DNA from: Pseudomonadota bacterium
GTDB lineage: Bacteria; Pseudomonadota; Alphaproteobacteria; Sphingomonadales; Sphingomonadaceae
Reading direction: 5' to 3'
NCBI GenBank assembly: GCA_029781465.1
Contig: JAKOWQ010000399.1
Coordinates: 1 to 15,084, forward strand
Length of the DNA stretch: 15,084 nt
Shown: positions 1 to 6,334 of the stretch, piece by piece
How positions within the stretch are numbered: the first letter of the stretch is position 1
How the letters are laid out: each line of letters begins with the position of its first letter
Program-made: the position numbers and the translations under genes
The notes under the pieces: generated by a model
What the model was told of the DNA's origin: nothing
Databases searched by the model: none
The model's input: the letters and a program-made list of their open reading frames with translations, nothing else

Positions 1-1
1 C

Positions 2-1195
2 AGGCTCGAGGATGCGATTCCGGTGCTCAAGGGAGCGCTTGCAGCTCAACCGCGTCACCCCGCGCTGCTGCTCGAGCTGGGCATGGCCTACGATCGCCTG
101 AGCATGATGGATGAATACGACGCGCTGGTGGAAGAGATCGGCGATCCGGGCGAGGTGCCCCAGTTCAACATGCTCAAGGCGTGGTATCTGCGCCGCCACA
201 ACCGGCTCGACGAGGCCGGCGCGCTGATGGCCAAGTGCGGCGGCGGCATGACCTGGTCCAACGCGATTGTCTTGCGCGCCGAACTGGCCGCGCGCGCCGG
301 CCGCTTCGACGAGGCGATCGAGCACTACAAGGCGATGAACCGCGCGCTGCTGGCCGGAATCGCCAGCAATGACACCGAAAGCTATCGCAACAAGGTGGCC
401 GCAGCGACCGCCGCGATGAAGCCGCCGCCCGGCCCGCCGGTTCCGTTCGCGGGGCGGCTGCCGGCCTTCGTGGTGGGTTCGCCGCGTTCAGGCACGACGC
501 TACTCGACACGCTTCTGGGCGGGCACCCCGATGTGGTGGTGGCCGAAGAGCGGCTGATGCGATCGCAGATCGAGATCGAATTTCCCGGGCTGGAGCAGTC
601 AACCGATCCCGGGCGGATCGAGGCTGCGCGGCGACGCTATTTCGATCTGGCCGAAACGATCGTCGGCCCGCTCAACGGGCGGCTGCTGGTCGACAAGCAC
701 CCCTTGCATATGGCGACCATGCCGCTGCTCGATCGGCTGTTTCCCGAGGCTCCGGTGATCCTGGTCGAGCGCCACCCCTGCGCCGCTGTGTTCAGCTGTT
801 TTTCCACCCCTTTCGCCCCCAACATGGCGATGCGCAGCTATGCCACACTTGAAGGATCGGCGCGGACCTATGACGCGCTGTTCGCCAACTGGACCCGCGC
901 ACGAGAACTGCTGCCGCTCAACGTCCACGAAATCCGTTATGAACGCATGATCGTCGAGACCCAGATCGAGCTGCGCGCGCTGCTCGATTTCCTTGGCCTC
1001 GAATGGACCGACGCGGTGCTGGATCACCAGGCCTCGGCGGCGAAACGCGGGCAGGTCAACACTGCCAGCTATGCCCAGATCCACCAGCCGCTGCACACCA
1101 ATGCCAAGGAGCGCTGGCGCAAGTTTGCCGCACACATGGAACCGGTGATGCCGATCCTGCGCCCCTGGATCGAGGCGATGGGCTACGAGCCCTGA
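2..1195 (+). CDS. TPR-repeat sulfotransferase, 5' end outside window
   Basis: The open frame continues upstream of the first GTG (23) to the window edge, reading RLEDAIPVLKGALAAQP, a typical TPR helix, so the gene starts outside. The visible N-terminal ~110 residues are TPR-like helices (for example GRFDEAIEHYKAMNRAL). A sulfotransferase domain follows. FVVGSPRSGTTLLDTLLGG (about residues 149-167 counted from the GTG) is the 5'-phosphosulfate loop that binds PAPS. RYERMIVETQIELRALLDFL near the C-terminus matches the 3'-phosphate-binding region and the helix after it. Proteins of this family transfer sulfate from PAPS to carbohydrate, lipid or protein acceptors; the acceptor here cannot be told. 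No signal peptide can be assessed because the start is missing. The TGA stop lies inside the end of convergent galU, a 13-base tail-to-tail overlap. The family is secure; the substrate is unknown. Confidence 0.88.
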   Translation, partial: RLEDAIPVLKGALAAQPRHPALLLELGMAYDRLSMMDEYDALVEEIGDPGEVPQFNMLKAWYLRRHNRLDEAGALMAKCGGGMTWSNAIVLRAELAARAGRFDEAIEHYKAMNRALLAGIASNDTESYRNKVAAATAAMKPPPGPPVPFAGRLPAFVVGSPRSGTTLLDTLLGGHPDVVVAEERLMRSQIEIEFPGLEQSTDPGRIEAARRRYFDLAETIVGPLNGRLLVDKHPLHMATMPLLDRLFPEAPVILVERHPCAAVFSCFSTPFAPNMAMRSYATLEGSARTYDALFANWTRARELLPLNVHEIRYERMIVETQIELRALLDFLGLEWTDAVLDHQASAAKRGQVNTASYAQIHQPLHTNAKERWRKFAAHMEPVMPILRPWIEAMGYEP

Positions 1196-2073
1196 TCGAG
1201 CAGGCGCAGGGCCATCGCGCGCACATCCTCGGCCATGTCATCGCGCTCCAGCGCCAGGGCCAGGGTGGCCTCGACGAAGCCGAGCTTTGAGCCGCAGTCA
1301 TAGCGCTTGCCGGCAAAGGTCACCGCGTGGAAGGGCTGGGTGCCAATCATCTGCGCCATCGCGTCGGTCAGCTGGATTTCGCCGCCCGCGCCCTTCTCCT
1401 GGCGTTCGAGTACCCGCATCACTTCCGGCTGGAGGATATAACGGCCCGAAATGATCAGGTTGCTGGGCGCCTCTTCGCGCCTGGGCTTTTCGACCAGCCC
1501 CCTGACCTCGGTCAGCGCGCCTTGCGCGGCGCCGGGATCGATCACGCCATAGGAGGAGACCTCCTCGCGCGGCACCTCGAGTACCGAGATGAGGTTGCCG
1601 CCAACCTCCTCATAGGCCTCGACCATTTGCTTCATGCAGCCCGGACTGCCGATCATCAATTCGTCGGGGAGGAAGATCGCGAAAGGCTCGTCGCCGACGA
1701 TTGCCCGCGCGCACCAGATTGCATGGCCCAGCCCCAGCGGCACCTGCTGGCGCACCGCGACCAGATTGCCGGGCTGGATCCGGGTCGGCTCGAGCACGGC
1801 GAGCGACTTTTCGCGCTCGGCCATGGTCGTCTCAAGTTCGAAGGCCATGTCGAAATGCTCGACGATCGCGGTCTTTCCGCGTCCGGTAACGAAGATCAAC
1901 TGCTCGATCCCGGCCTCGCGCGCTTCGTCGACCGCGTACTGGATCAGCGGCCGGTCGATGATCGGCAGCATTTCCTTGGGGATCGCCTTGGTCGCAGGCA
2001 GGAAGCGGGTGCCCATGCCGGCTACCGGGAAAACGGCCTTGCGGACCGGCTTGCGCTGTGAGGATTGACCCAT
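1183..2073 (-). CDS. galU: UTP--glucose-1-phosphate uridylyltransferase
   Basis: This enzyme makes UDP-glucose from UTP and glucose-1-phosphate in the cytoplasm, supplying exopolysaccharide, LPS and other glycans. The 296-residue protein has the usual GalU length. GMGTRFLPATKAIPKEMLPI (residues 19-38) is the nucleotide-binding signature of bacterial UGPases, and FLPDELMI, GLVEKP and YDCGSKLGFVEA are also conserved. The start at 2073 (MGQSSQRK) is chosen because AGGG lies 8 bases before it; the in-frame ATGs at 2079 and 2091 lack such spacing. The stop is TAG. The reading frame stays open upstream through the antisense strand of murA, but that is GC-rich frame bias, not coding. The gene diverges from murA. 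A weak promoter candidate reads TTGCGC-17-TTTAAC (2136 to 2108). Identity is near certain. Confidence 0.96.
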   Translation of the reverse strand: MGQSSQRKPVRKAVFPVAGMGTRFLPATKAIPKEMLPIIDRPLIQYAVDEAREAGIEQLIFVTGRGKTAIVEHFDMAFELETTMAEREKSLAVLEPTRIQPGNLVAVRQQVPLGLGHAIWCARAIVGDEPFAIFLPDELMIGSPGCMKQMVEAYEEVGGNLISVLEVPREEVSSYGVIDPGAAQGALTEVRGLVEKPRREEAPSNLIISGRYILQPEVMRVLERQEKGAGGEIQLTDAMAQMIGTQPFHAVTFAGKRYDCGSKLGFVEATLALALERDDMAEDVRAMALRLLDQGS

Positions 2074-2107
2074 TGGCATTGCCCTAAGCATCTGATGTTG
2101 CAGTGCG

Positions 2108-2153
2108 GTTAAAGCGCTTTCGCCGCCGCGGCGCAACCGCTGCTGTGCACAGC
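2108..2153. promoter_or_regulatory. Palindrome cluster in galU-murA divergent intergenic region
   Basis: Three perfect palindromes fall within 43 bases: AAAGCGCTTT (2111-2120), CGCCGCGGCG (2124-2133) and GCTGTGCACAGC (2142-2153). They sit between two divergent genes, where operators for both are expected. No protein is assigned. The middle one could be chance in GC-rich DNA, while the 12-base one is much less likely to be. Confidence 0.35.
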
Positions 2154-2165
2154 GACGGCTGGCGC

Positions 2166-2193
2166 TTGCCGCATGCTCGAAACCGGCTAAACG
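2166..2193 (+). promoter_or_regulatory. Candidate murA promoter
   Basis: TTGCCG (2166-2171), a 16-base spacer and TAAACG (2188-2193) resemble a sigma-70 type promoter with a weak -10. Transcription would start at about 2200, the murA ATG itself, giving a leaderless or near-leaderless mRNA. This would fit the poorly spaced AGGG, which is only one base before the ATG. Confidence 0.3.
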
Positions 2194-2199
2194 CAGGGC

Positions 2200-3483
2200 A
2201 TGGACAAGATCATCATCGAAGGCGGCAAGCGTCTTTCCGGCACGATCCCGATTTCCGGCGCCAAGAACGCCGCGCTGACCCTGCTGCCCTGCGCGCTGCT
2301 CACCGACGAGCCGCTGACGCTGCGCAATCTGCCGCGGCTGGCCGATATCGACGGGTTCCAGCATCTGATGAACCAGTTCGGGATCTCGACCACCATCGCA
2401 GGATCGCGCCCGGAAGATTTCGGCCGGGTGATGACGCTGGAGGCGACGCGGATCACCTCTTCGGTCGCGCCCTACGAACTGGTGCGCAAGATGCGCGCCT
2501 CGATCCTGGTCCTGGGGCCGATGCTGGCGCGGATGGGCGAGGCGACCGTTTCGCTGCCCGGCGGCTGCGCGATCGGCAACCGCCCGATCGACCTGCACCT
2601 GAAGGCGCTGGAAGCGATGGGCGCGCAGATCGAGCTGGCCGCCGGATACGTCAAGGCCGTGGCCCCCGACGGCGGACTGCCGGGCGGGCGCTATTCCTTT
2701 CCGGTGGTCTCGGTCGGCGCGACCGAGAACGCGCTGATGGCCGCCGTGCTTTGCAAGGGCAAGACCGTGCTCCACAACGCCGCGCGCGAACCGGAAATCG
2801 TCGATCTGTGCAGGTTGCTGACCGCGATGGGCGCGCAGATCGAGGGGATTGGCACCAGCGACCTGACGATCCACGGCGTTCCGCGCCTTCACGGCGCGAC
2901 CTACCGGGTGATGAGCGACCGGATCGAGGCCGGTTCCTATGCCTGCGCTGCCGCGATCACCGGGGGCGAGGTGTTCCTCAAGCACGCCGTGGCCGAAGAG
3001 ATGGATGCCACGCTGCAGGCGCTGCGCGACGCCGGGGTCCATGTCGAGCCGAGGAAGGACGGCATCCAGGTTGCCGGCGATGGCAAGATGAAAGCGGTTA
3101 CCCTGTCCACCGCCCCCTACCCCGGTTTCGCCACCGATATGCAGGCGCAATTGATGGCGATGCTGTGCCTGGCCGAGGGCAGCTCGGTGCTGACCGAGAC
3201 GATCTTCGAGAACCGCTACATGCACGTCCCCGAGCTCAACCGGATGGGCGCCCACATCGAGACCAAGGGCCGCACCGCGGTGGTCCACGGGGTCGGCAAG
3301 CTGACCGGCGCGGAGGTAATGGCCACCGACCTGCGCGCCTCGATGAGCCTGGTGATCGCCGGGCTCGCTGCCGAGGGACAGACCCAGGTCCACCGCCTCT
3401 ACCACCTCGACCGCGGCTATGAGCGGCTCGAGGAAAAGCTGGCCCTGGTGGGCGCGGCGATTGAAAGGGTTGGGGGGGATTGA
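2200..3483 (+). CDS. murA: UDP-N-acetylglucosamine 1-carboxyvinyltransferase (MurA)
   Basis: MurA catalyses the first committed step of peptidoglycan synthesis: enolpyruvyl transfer from phosphoenolpyruvate to UDP-GlcNAc in the cytoplasm. The 427-residue length is typical of alphaproteobacterial MurA. ISGAKNAAL contains the substrate-binding Lys22-Asn23. The active-site loop GGCAIGNRPIDLHL (121-134) carries Cys123, equivalent to the catalytic, fosfomycin-reactive Cys115 of E. coli, so the enzyme is predicted to be fosfomycin-sensitive. YPGFATDMQAQ and FENRYMHVPELNRMGA are further conserved EPSP-synthase-family segments. The ATG at 2200 matches the usual MDKIIIEGG start. The gene stands alone, divergent from galU; downstream is the accessory block. 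A short AGAGG/CCTCT dyad spans its stop (3483-3501). Confidence 0.97.
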   Translation: MDKIIIEGGKRLSGTIPISGAKNAALTLLPCALLTDEPLTLRNLPRLADIDGFQHLMNQFGISTTIAGSRPEDFGRVMTLEATRITSSVAPYELVRKMRASILVLGPMLARMGEATVSLPGGCAIGNRPIDLHLKALEAMGAQIELAAGYVKAVAPDGGLPGGRYSFPVVSVGATENALMAAVLCKGKTVLHNAAREPEIVDLCRLLTAMGAQIEGIGTSDLTIHGVPRLHGATYRVMSDRIEAGSYACAAAITGGEVFLKHAVAEEMDATLQALRDAGVHVEPRKDGIQVAGDGKMKAVTLSTAPYPGFATDMQAQLMAMLCLAEGSSVLTETIFENRYMHVPELNRMGAHIETKGRTAVVHGVGKLTGAEVMATDLRASMSLVIAGLAAEGQTQVHRLYHLDRGYERLEEKLALVGAAIERVGGD

Positions 3484-3507
3484 GAGGTGGATTTTTCCTC
3501 TTCTGTC

Positions 3508-3554
3508 ATTAGGCTGCTCAAGTTGGATAAGTTCACGCCTAATCGAGCAGGAGG
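3508..3554 (+). promoter_or_regulatory. Possible pseudoknot over the HsdR-N gene ribosome binding site
   Basis: ATTAGG (3508-3513) can pair with CCTAAT (3538-3543), and CTGCTC (3514-3519) can pair with GAGCAG (3545-3550). The four arms are interleaved (A-B-A'-B'), which is pseudoknot topology. The last arm overlaps the strong Shine-Dalgarno AGGAGG (3549-3554), which lies 9 bases before the ATG at 3564. Folding would partly mask the ribosome binding site. Based on base complementarity only. Confidence 0.25.
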
Positions 3555-3563
3555 GGCAAGGCG

Positions 3564-4328
3564 ATGAAGATCGCAAAGAAGACTCAAGACCGACTGGTCG
3601 CTGGACTGAAAAAATATCAGCCAATCGTTCGCAAGCTAGCTGAGCGCGACATTTCCGAGGCTGACACGGTTACTGTCATCAAGGATATGCTGACCGATAT
3701 TTTTGGTTACGACAAATACGCCGAACTTACGAGCGAGCAGCAGATTCGAGGCACATTTTGCGATCTGGCGATCCGGGTTGAAGGCAAAGTCCACTATCTA
3801 GCCGAGGTGAAATCCGCGGGCACCTTGCTGAGTGAAAATCATCTGCGCCAAGCCGTGAACTATGGCGCCCATCATGGAATCGAATGGATTTTGCTCACGA
3901 ACGGCATCATCTGGAAGGTATTCCGGATCAGGTTTGCACAACCGATTGACTGGGATGAAGTCTACAGTTTCGACATGGGGGCAATTTCGTCCCGCTCGGC
4001 TGACGATCTCGCCAAGCTAGCGATGCTCTGCCGTGAGAGCATTTCCACCGATGCGCTGCAGGCATTCCACAAGCAAGCCCAGATTCTGAACAGGTATGTG
4101 CTTGCTGAACTATTGCTCAGCGACGCAGTTATCGGTTCGCTCCGGAAGGAAATGCGGCGATTGTTCGATGGCCTCAAGATCAGCGATGATGAACTGCGTG
4201 TTCTGCTGACCAACGATGTCATCAAGCGTGACACGCTCGACGGCGATCAGCCGAAGTTAGCTAAGGCATTGGTGAAGAAGGCAACTTCCGCTTTGGCACG
4301 CAGAGCTGCCAAAGCTGCAAGTCTGTAG
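3564..4328 (+). CDS. Orphan HsdR N-terminal (PD-(D/E)XK nuclease-like) domain protein
   Basis: The 254-residue protein resembles the N-terminal nuclease domain of type I restriction R subunits, without the helicase part and without hsdM/hsdS nearby. A PD-(D/E)XK-type core is visible: Asp67 in RGTFCDLAIRV, then Glu81-x-Lys83 in YLAEVKSAG, and Gln96-x3-Tyr100 in LRQAVNYG, as in the HsdR/RecB-like subfamily. The strand EWILLTNGIIWKVFRI follows, then a helical C-terminal half ending in a Lys/Ala-rich tail. All expected catalytic residues are present, so it may be an active DNase, but the target is unknown. AGGAGG sits 9 bases before the ATG. Base composition is visibly less GC-rich than the flanking housekeeping genes, suggesting transfer. 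Stand-alone proteins of this kind are common in bacterial genomes, with no established role that I know of. A defence function is inference. Confidence 0.8.
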   Translation: MKIAKKTQDRLVAGLKKYQPIVRKLAERDISEADTVTVIKDMLTDIFGYDKYAELTSEQQIRGTFCDLAIRVEGKVHYLAEVKSAGTLLSENHLRQAVNYGAHHGIEWILLTNGIIWKVFRIRFAQPIDWDEVYSFDMGAISSRSADDLAKLAMLCRESISTDALQAFHKQAQILNRYVLAELLLSDAVIGSLRKEMRRLFDGLKISDDELRVLLTNDVIKRDTLDGDQPKLAKALVKKATSALARRAAKAASL

Positions 4329-4339
4329 GCATCAAATGT

Positions 4340-4363
4340 ACCTCTCCCCTTCAGGAAAGAGGT
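4340..4363 (+). terminator. Stem-loop after the HsdR-N gene
   Basis: ACCTCT (4340-4345) pairs with AGAGGT (4358-4363) around a 12-base loop that can pair further (CC with GG). It starts 12 bases after the stop codon. No T-tract follows, so intrinsic termination would be weak. The sequence resembles the dispersed CCTCTCCCC-type intergenic hairpins of many proteobacteria and may be a decayed copy. Confidence 0.3.
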
Positions 4364-4442
4364 TGGAGTGGGCCTATCCAGCCATCACGGCCAAGCCCCT
4401 CAGACTAGGTCCTCACATCGGCGACAAAACAAAACGCCGTCG

Positions 4443-4461
4443 CCCCGTGCTTAACACGGGG
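4443..4461 (-). terminator. Hairpin between convergent genes, likely terminator for the antitoxin-side transcript
   Basis: CCCCGTG (4443-4449) and CACGGGG (4455-4461) form a perfect 7-bp stem with the 5-base loop CTTAA. On the minus strand the stem is followed within about 8 bases by a T-rich stretch, GTTTTGTTTTG, which suits termination of the toxin-antitoxin transcript. A second, overlapping dyad, GGCGAC (4420-4425) with GTCGCC (4439-4444), could compete with it. Confidence 0.45.
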
Positions 4462-4583
4462 CTGGGCTATTCTTCCGCGCTACAATGAAAGGGCAAGCCT
4501 AGGCCCGGTCAAGTCCGGACTGACGTGAGGGGGCTTTCTAATCGGGCTTGGGCGACCACCTTGCGCCTCTGTTCCGCCAAGCC

Positions 4584-4883
4584 TCAAGCCGCCTCACTCA
4601 GCGTCCGCGCCACGATCCCCGGATCGCGCGCCAGCATGGCCAGCAGCACACGGGCAGGGCCTTCAGGCTGGCGACGGCCTTGCTCCCAATTGCGCAGGGT
4701 CGCGATCGACACGCCGATCTGACGGGCGAAATGATCCTGGGTCGCACCGGTTTGCTTGCGGATCGCGGCGATGTCGATAGCGGGGAAATGATGCACCCTG
4801 AGGCCCTCGACGGACTTGCCCTTGGCGTAGGCACGCGCCTGCGCAACGCTGGCCATCAGTTCTTCGAAATCATCGTCCTTCAT
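4584..4883 (-). CDS. HigA-like helix-turn-helix antitoxin
   Basis: This 99-residue XRE/Cro-type protein is the second gene of a toxin-first operon, the HigBA arrangement. The helix-turn-helix spans about residues 39-75, with DIAAIRKQTGATQDHFARQI and GVSIATLRNWEQGRRQPEGP. The latter is the recognition helix followed by the WExGRRxP signature of NadS/HigA-type antitoxins. The short N-terminal extension (residues 1-35) probably contacts the toxin. The start is the ATG at 4883: it overlaps the toxin stop as ATGA, and GGAGG sits about 6 bases upstream within the toxin's last codons, so translation is coupled. It should neutralise the toxin and repress the operon, probably at the dyad in the toxin promoter. 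The family call is strong; the exact TA subfamily is not. Confidence 0.85.
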   Translation of the reverse strand: MKDDDFEELMASVAQARAYAKGKSVEGLRVHHFPAIDIAAIRKQTGATQDHFARQIGVSIATLRNWEQGRRQPEGPARVLLAMLARDPGIVARTLSEAA

Positions 4884-5227
4884 CGCTTGCCTCCGAAATC
4901 CTCGATCAGGTGGTCCGCCTCTGCCGCCAGCCGTTTGAGCTGTGCGGCGCTGAGATTGTCGGCCTCGTTCTTCGCAAATACCCACAGCAGCACCGCAGGG
5001 TAGCCATCCGAATGAAACCAGTAGATGATCCTGCCGCCGCCACGCTTGCCGCGTCCGGCCAAAGGAATGCGCATCTTGCGCAGTCCCTTTGACCCCGCAA
5101 GGATCACCCCCGCGTCGGGTCGCGCAGCAACCAGATCGATGATTCGCGCCCGCTCAAACTCCGACATGATCCGCGCCGCCCTGGCCAGGTATATCCCGGT
5201 TTCCACGACAGAGATCAGGCTATCCAT
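4880..5227 (-). CDS. RelE/HigB-family toxin
   Basis: The product is a predicted 115-residue ribosome-dependent mRNA interferase of the RelE/ParE superfamily (PF06296-like). SKGLRKMRIPLAGRGKRGGG (46-65) followed by RIIYWF, and VFAKNEADNLSAAQLKRLAA (83-102), are the characteristic blocks, rich in basic residues for RNA contact. The gene lies immediately upstream of, and overlaps by four bases (ATGA), an XRE antitoxin. The start at 5227 (MDSLISVV) is preferred because the -10 element TATATA (5241-5236) ends only eight bases before it and overlaps the alternative ATG at 5236. A still longer open frame, up to 5359, runs into the neighbouring RHH gene. The mRNA is therefore probably leaderless. It is cytoplasmic and presumably repressed by the antitoxin complex. 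All visible family features are intact. Confidence 0.85.
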   Translation of the reverse strand: MDSLISVVETGIYLARAARIMSEFERARIIDLVAARPDAGVILAGSKGLRKMRIPLAGRGKRGGGRIIYWFHSDGYPAVLLWVFAKNEADNLSAAQLKRLAAEADHLIEDFGGKR

Positions 5228-5235
5228 CGCAGCCA

Positions 5236-5263
5236 TATATACGCCATTGGCGCACAAAGTCAA
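5236..5263 (-). promoter_or_regulatory. Toxin-antitoxin promoter
   Basis: Read on the minus strand: TTGACT (5263-5258), a 16-base spacer, then TATATA (5241-5236). The -35 matches the sigma-70 consensus in five of six positions and the -10 in five of six. The predicted start site, about 5227-5229, coincides with the toxin ATG, implying a leaderless transcript. Confidence 0.55.
5242..5252. promoter_or_regulatory. Candidate operator inside the TA promoter spacer
   Basis: CGCCA-T-TGGCG is a perfect 5+5 inverted repeat lying wholly between the -35 and -10 elements. A repressor bound here would block RNA polymerase directly, as is usual for autoregulated toxin-antitoxin operons. The likely ligand is the XRE antitoxin, alone or with toxin, but the sequence alone does not show this. 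Confidence 0.45.
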
Positions 5264-5267
5264 GAAT

Positions 5268-5510
5268 CTATCCCAACCGCCCCGCCAGCCACCCCACCAG
5301 CCACAGCCTGACCGCGCCCGCCAGTCCCGGCGGTACTTCGGCCCTGATCCGTTCGGCATCGATCCGGGCGACCAGCGCGTTGATCGGCAAACCCTCCGCC
5401 TCTGCTGCCTGCTTGAGCAGTTCCCAGAACAGCGGCTCGAGGCTGATCGAGGTCTTGTGCCCGGCGATCTCCACCGAACGCTTGACGGGAGGATGGAACG
5501 GGGTGGTCAT
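5268..5510 (-). CDS. Ribbon-helix-helix domain protein (RHH_4 type)
   Basis: This 80-residue protein has the pattern of a small family common in alphaproteobacteria. KRSVEIAGHKTSISLEPLFW (10-29) supplies the DNA-contacting beta strand and first helix. ELLKQAAEAEGLPINALVAR (30-49) supplies the second helix, and LAGAVRLWLVGWLA (63-76) is a hydrophobic tail. The fold implies a dimeric DNA-binding regulator; its target is unknown. The start at 5510 (MTTPFHPP) fits the family; the ATG at 5546 would add 12 unconserved residues. No clear Shine-Dalgarno is visible. The TAG stop lies 5-12 bases from the -35 of the toxin promoter. The gene runs in the same direction as the TA pair and could read through into it, making three small regulators in tandem. 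It diverges from the HTH-DUF4019 gene. Confidence 0.75.
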   Translation of the reverse strand: MTTPFHPPVKRSVEIAGHKTSISLEPLFWELLKQAAEAEGLPINALVARIDAERIRAEVPPGLAGAVRLWLVGWLAGRLG

Positions 5511-5540
5511 GGCGCGGAGATACGAAAAATTCGGGGTGGC

Positions 5541-5555
5541 CCGCAATATCTGCGG
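5541..5555. promoter_or_regulatory. Inverted repeat between divergent regulators
   Basis: CCGCA-ATATC-TGCGG is a perfect 5-bp dyad with an AT-rich centre, set in the 62 bases between the RHH gene (-) and the HTH-DUF4019 gene (+). Both neighbours encode DNA-binding proteins, so it is a natural operator candidate. It could also be a small hairpin in the leader of the plus-strand gene. Confidence 0.35.
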
Positions 5556-5572
5556 TGCCTAGACCCGGCGAA

Positions 5573-6334
5573 ATGAACGCCGCGATCGAAACTCTGACCG
5601 AAAAGGAAAAGCAGGCCCTGCGGCTGCTGGTCAGCGGGCACGACGCCAAGAGCATGGCCCGGCAGCTTGGCCTTTCGGTTCACACGATCAACGAACGGCT
5701 GCGCGATGCGCGGCGCAAGCTGGCCACATCAAGCAGCCGCGAAGCGGCACGGGTGCTGCGCGAAGCAGAGTGCCACACCCCCCATTTGCTCGGGGACAAA
5801 GGTTTCGGGGGTGCCGCTGAGGCCGGGGCGACGCAACCTTGCGAGCAGCCAGTGGAAGATCGCGGCAACAGGCGCCGCATCGGCTGGATGATCGGAGGTT
5901 TGGCAATGAGTCTGGCAATGGCAATTTTCGCCGCCACGGCAATGATGGGCGGCGGTGCCGGTCCGGCAGATACCGCCAGGGACGCGCCCGTGGCTGTCGA
6001 TCCGGCGCAGCAGGGCGCCGAGCAGGCTGCGCGGCGGTTTCTGGAATTGGTCGATGCCAAGGATTGGCGGGCGAGCTATGCCGCGACGGGCAGCAAGTTT
6101 CGTGAGGCCAACACGCTGGAGCGATGGACCGCCTCCGCCCAAGGCGCGCATGGAGCGCTGGGACCCGCGCTGAAACGCGATCTGATCACTGCCGATTTCA
6201 GCCCGGCGCCGCCCAACGGGGTCTACAACGTACGGTTCCTCAGCCACTTTGCCGGCGGACGCAAGACGGTCGAGACTCTGGCGCTAAGCTATGAAGACGG
6301 CGCCTGGCGAGTAGTCGGCCTGATGCTCGACTGA
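5573..6334 (+). CDS. LuxR-type HTH protein with one transmembrane helix and a DUF4019 domain
   Basis: Three parts are visible in 253 residues. Residues 7-60 are a LuxR/sigma-70 region 4-like helix-turn-helix (LTEKEKQALRLLVSGHDAKS and then LGLSVHTINERLRDARRKL). Residues 103-127 (IGWMIGGLAMSLAMAIFAAT) form one membrane helix after the basic stretch NRRR. Residues 145-253 match a DUF4019 domain (AARRFLELVDAKDWRASYAA and the C-terminal DGAWRVVGLMLD). The order implies a cytoplasmic DNA-binding head and a periplasmic sensor or binding tail, with no receiver domain. The ATG at 5573 is chosen because the alternative GTG at 5555 lies inside a dyad; neither has a good Shine-Dalgarno. The gene is monocistronic, convergent with phaB. 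Proteins of this build are known in sphingomonads; their signal and targets are not known to me. Confidence 0.8.
   Translation: MNAAIETLTEKEKQALRLLVSGHDAKSMARQLGLSVHTINERLRDARRKLATSSSREAARVLREAECHTPHLLGDKGFGGAAEAGATQPCEQPVEDRGNRRRIGWMIGGLAMSLAMAIFAATAMMGGGAGPADTARDAPVAVDPAQQGAEQAARRFLELVDAKDWRASYAATGSKFREANTLERWTASAQGAHGALGPALKRDLITADFSPAPPNGVYNVRFLSHFAGGRKTVETLALSYEDGAWRVVGLMLD

Noticed and set aside
1327..2061. Plus-strand open frame of about 240 codons over galU
   Set aside because: Antisense of galU, His/Asp/Leu-rich, no domain.
2074..3624. Minus-strand open frame continuing galU upstream to give a very long protein over murA
   Set aside because: It is antisense to the full, motif-complete murA, is rich in Arg/His/Gln/Gly with no domain, and arises from GC-rich third-position bias; galU has its own start and Shine-Dalgarno at 2073.
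5228..5359. Longer N-terminus for the toxin (159 residues)
   Set aside because: The extension overlaps the RHH gene and the -35/-10 elements, and is Trp/Gly/Arg-rich with no family match.
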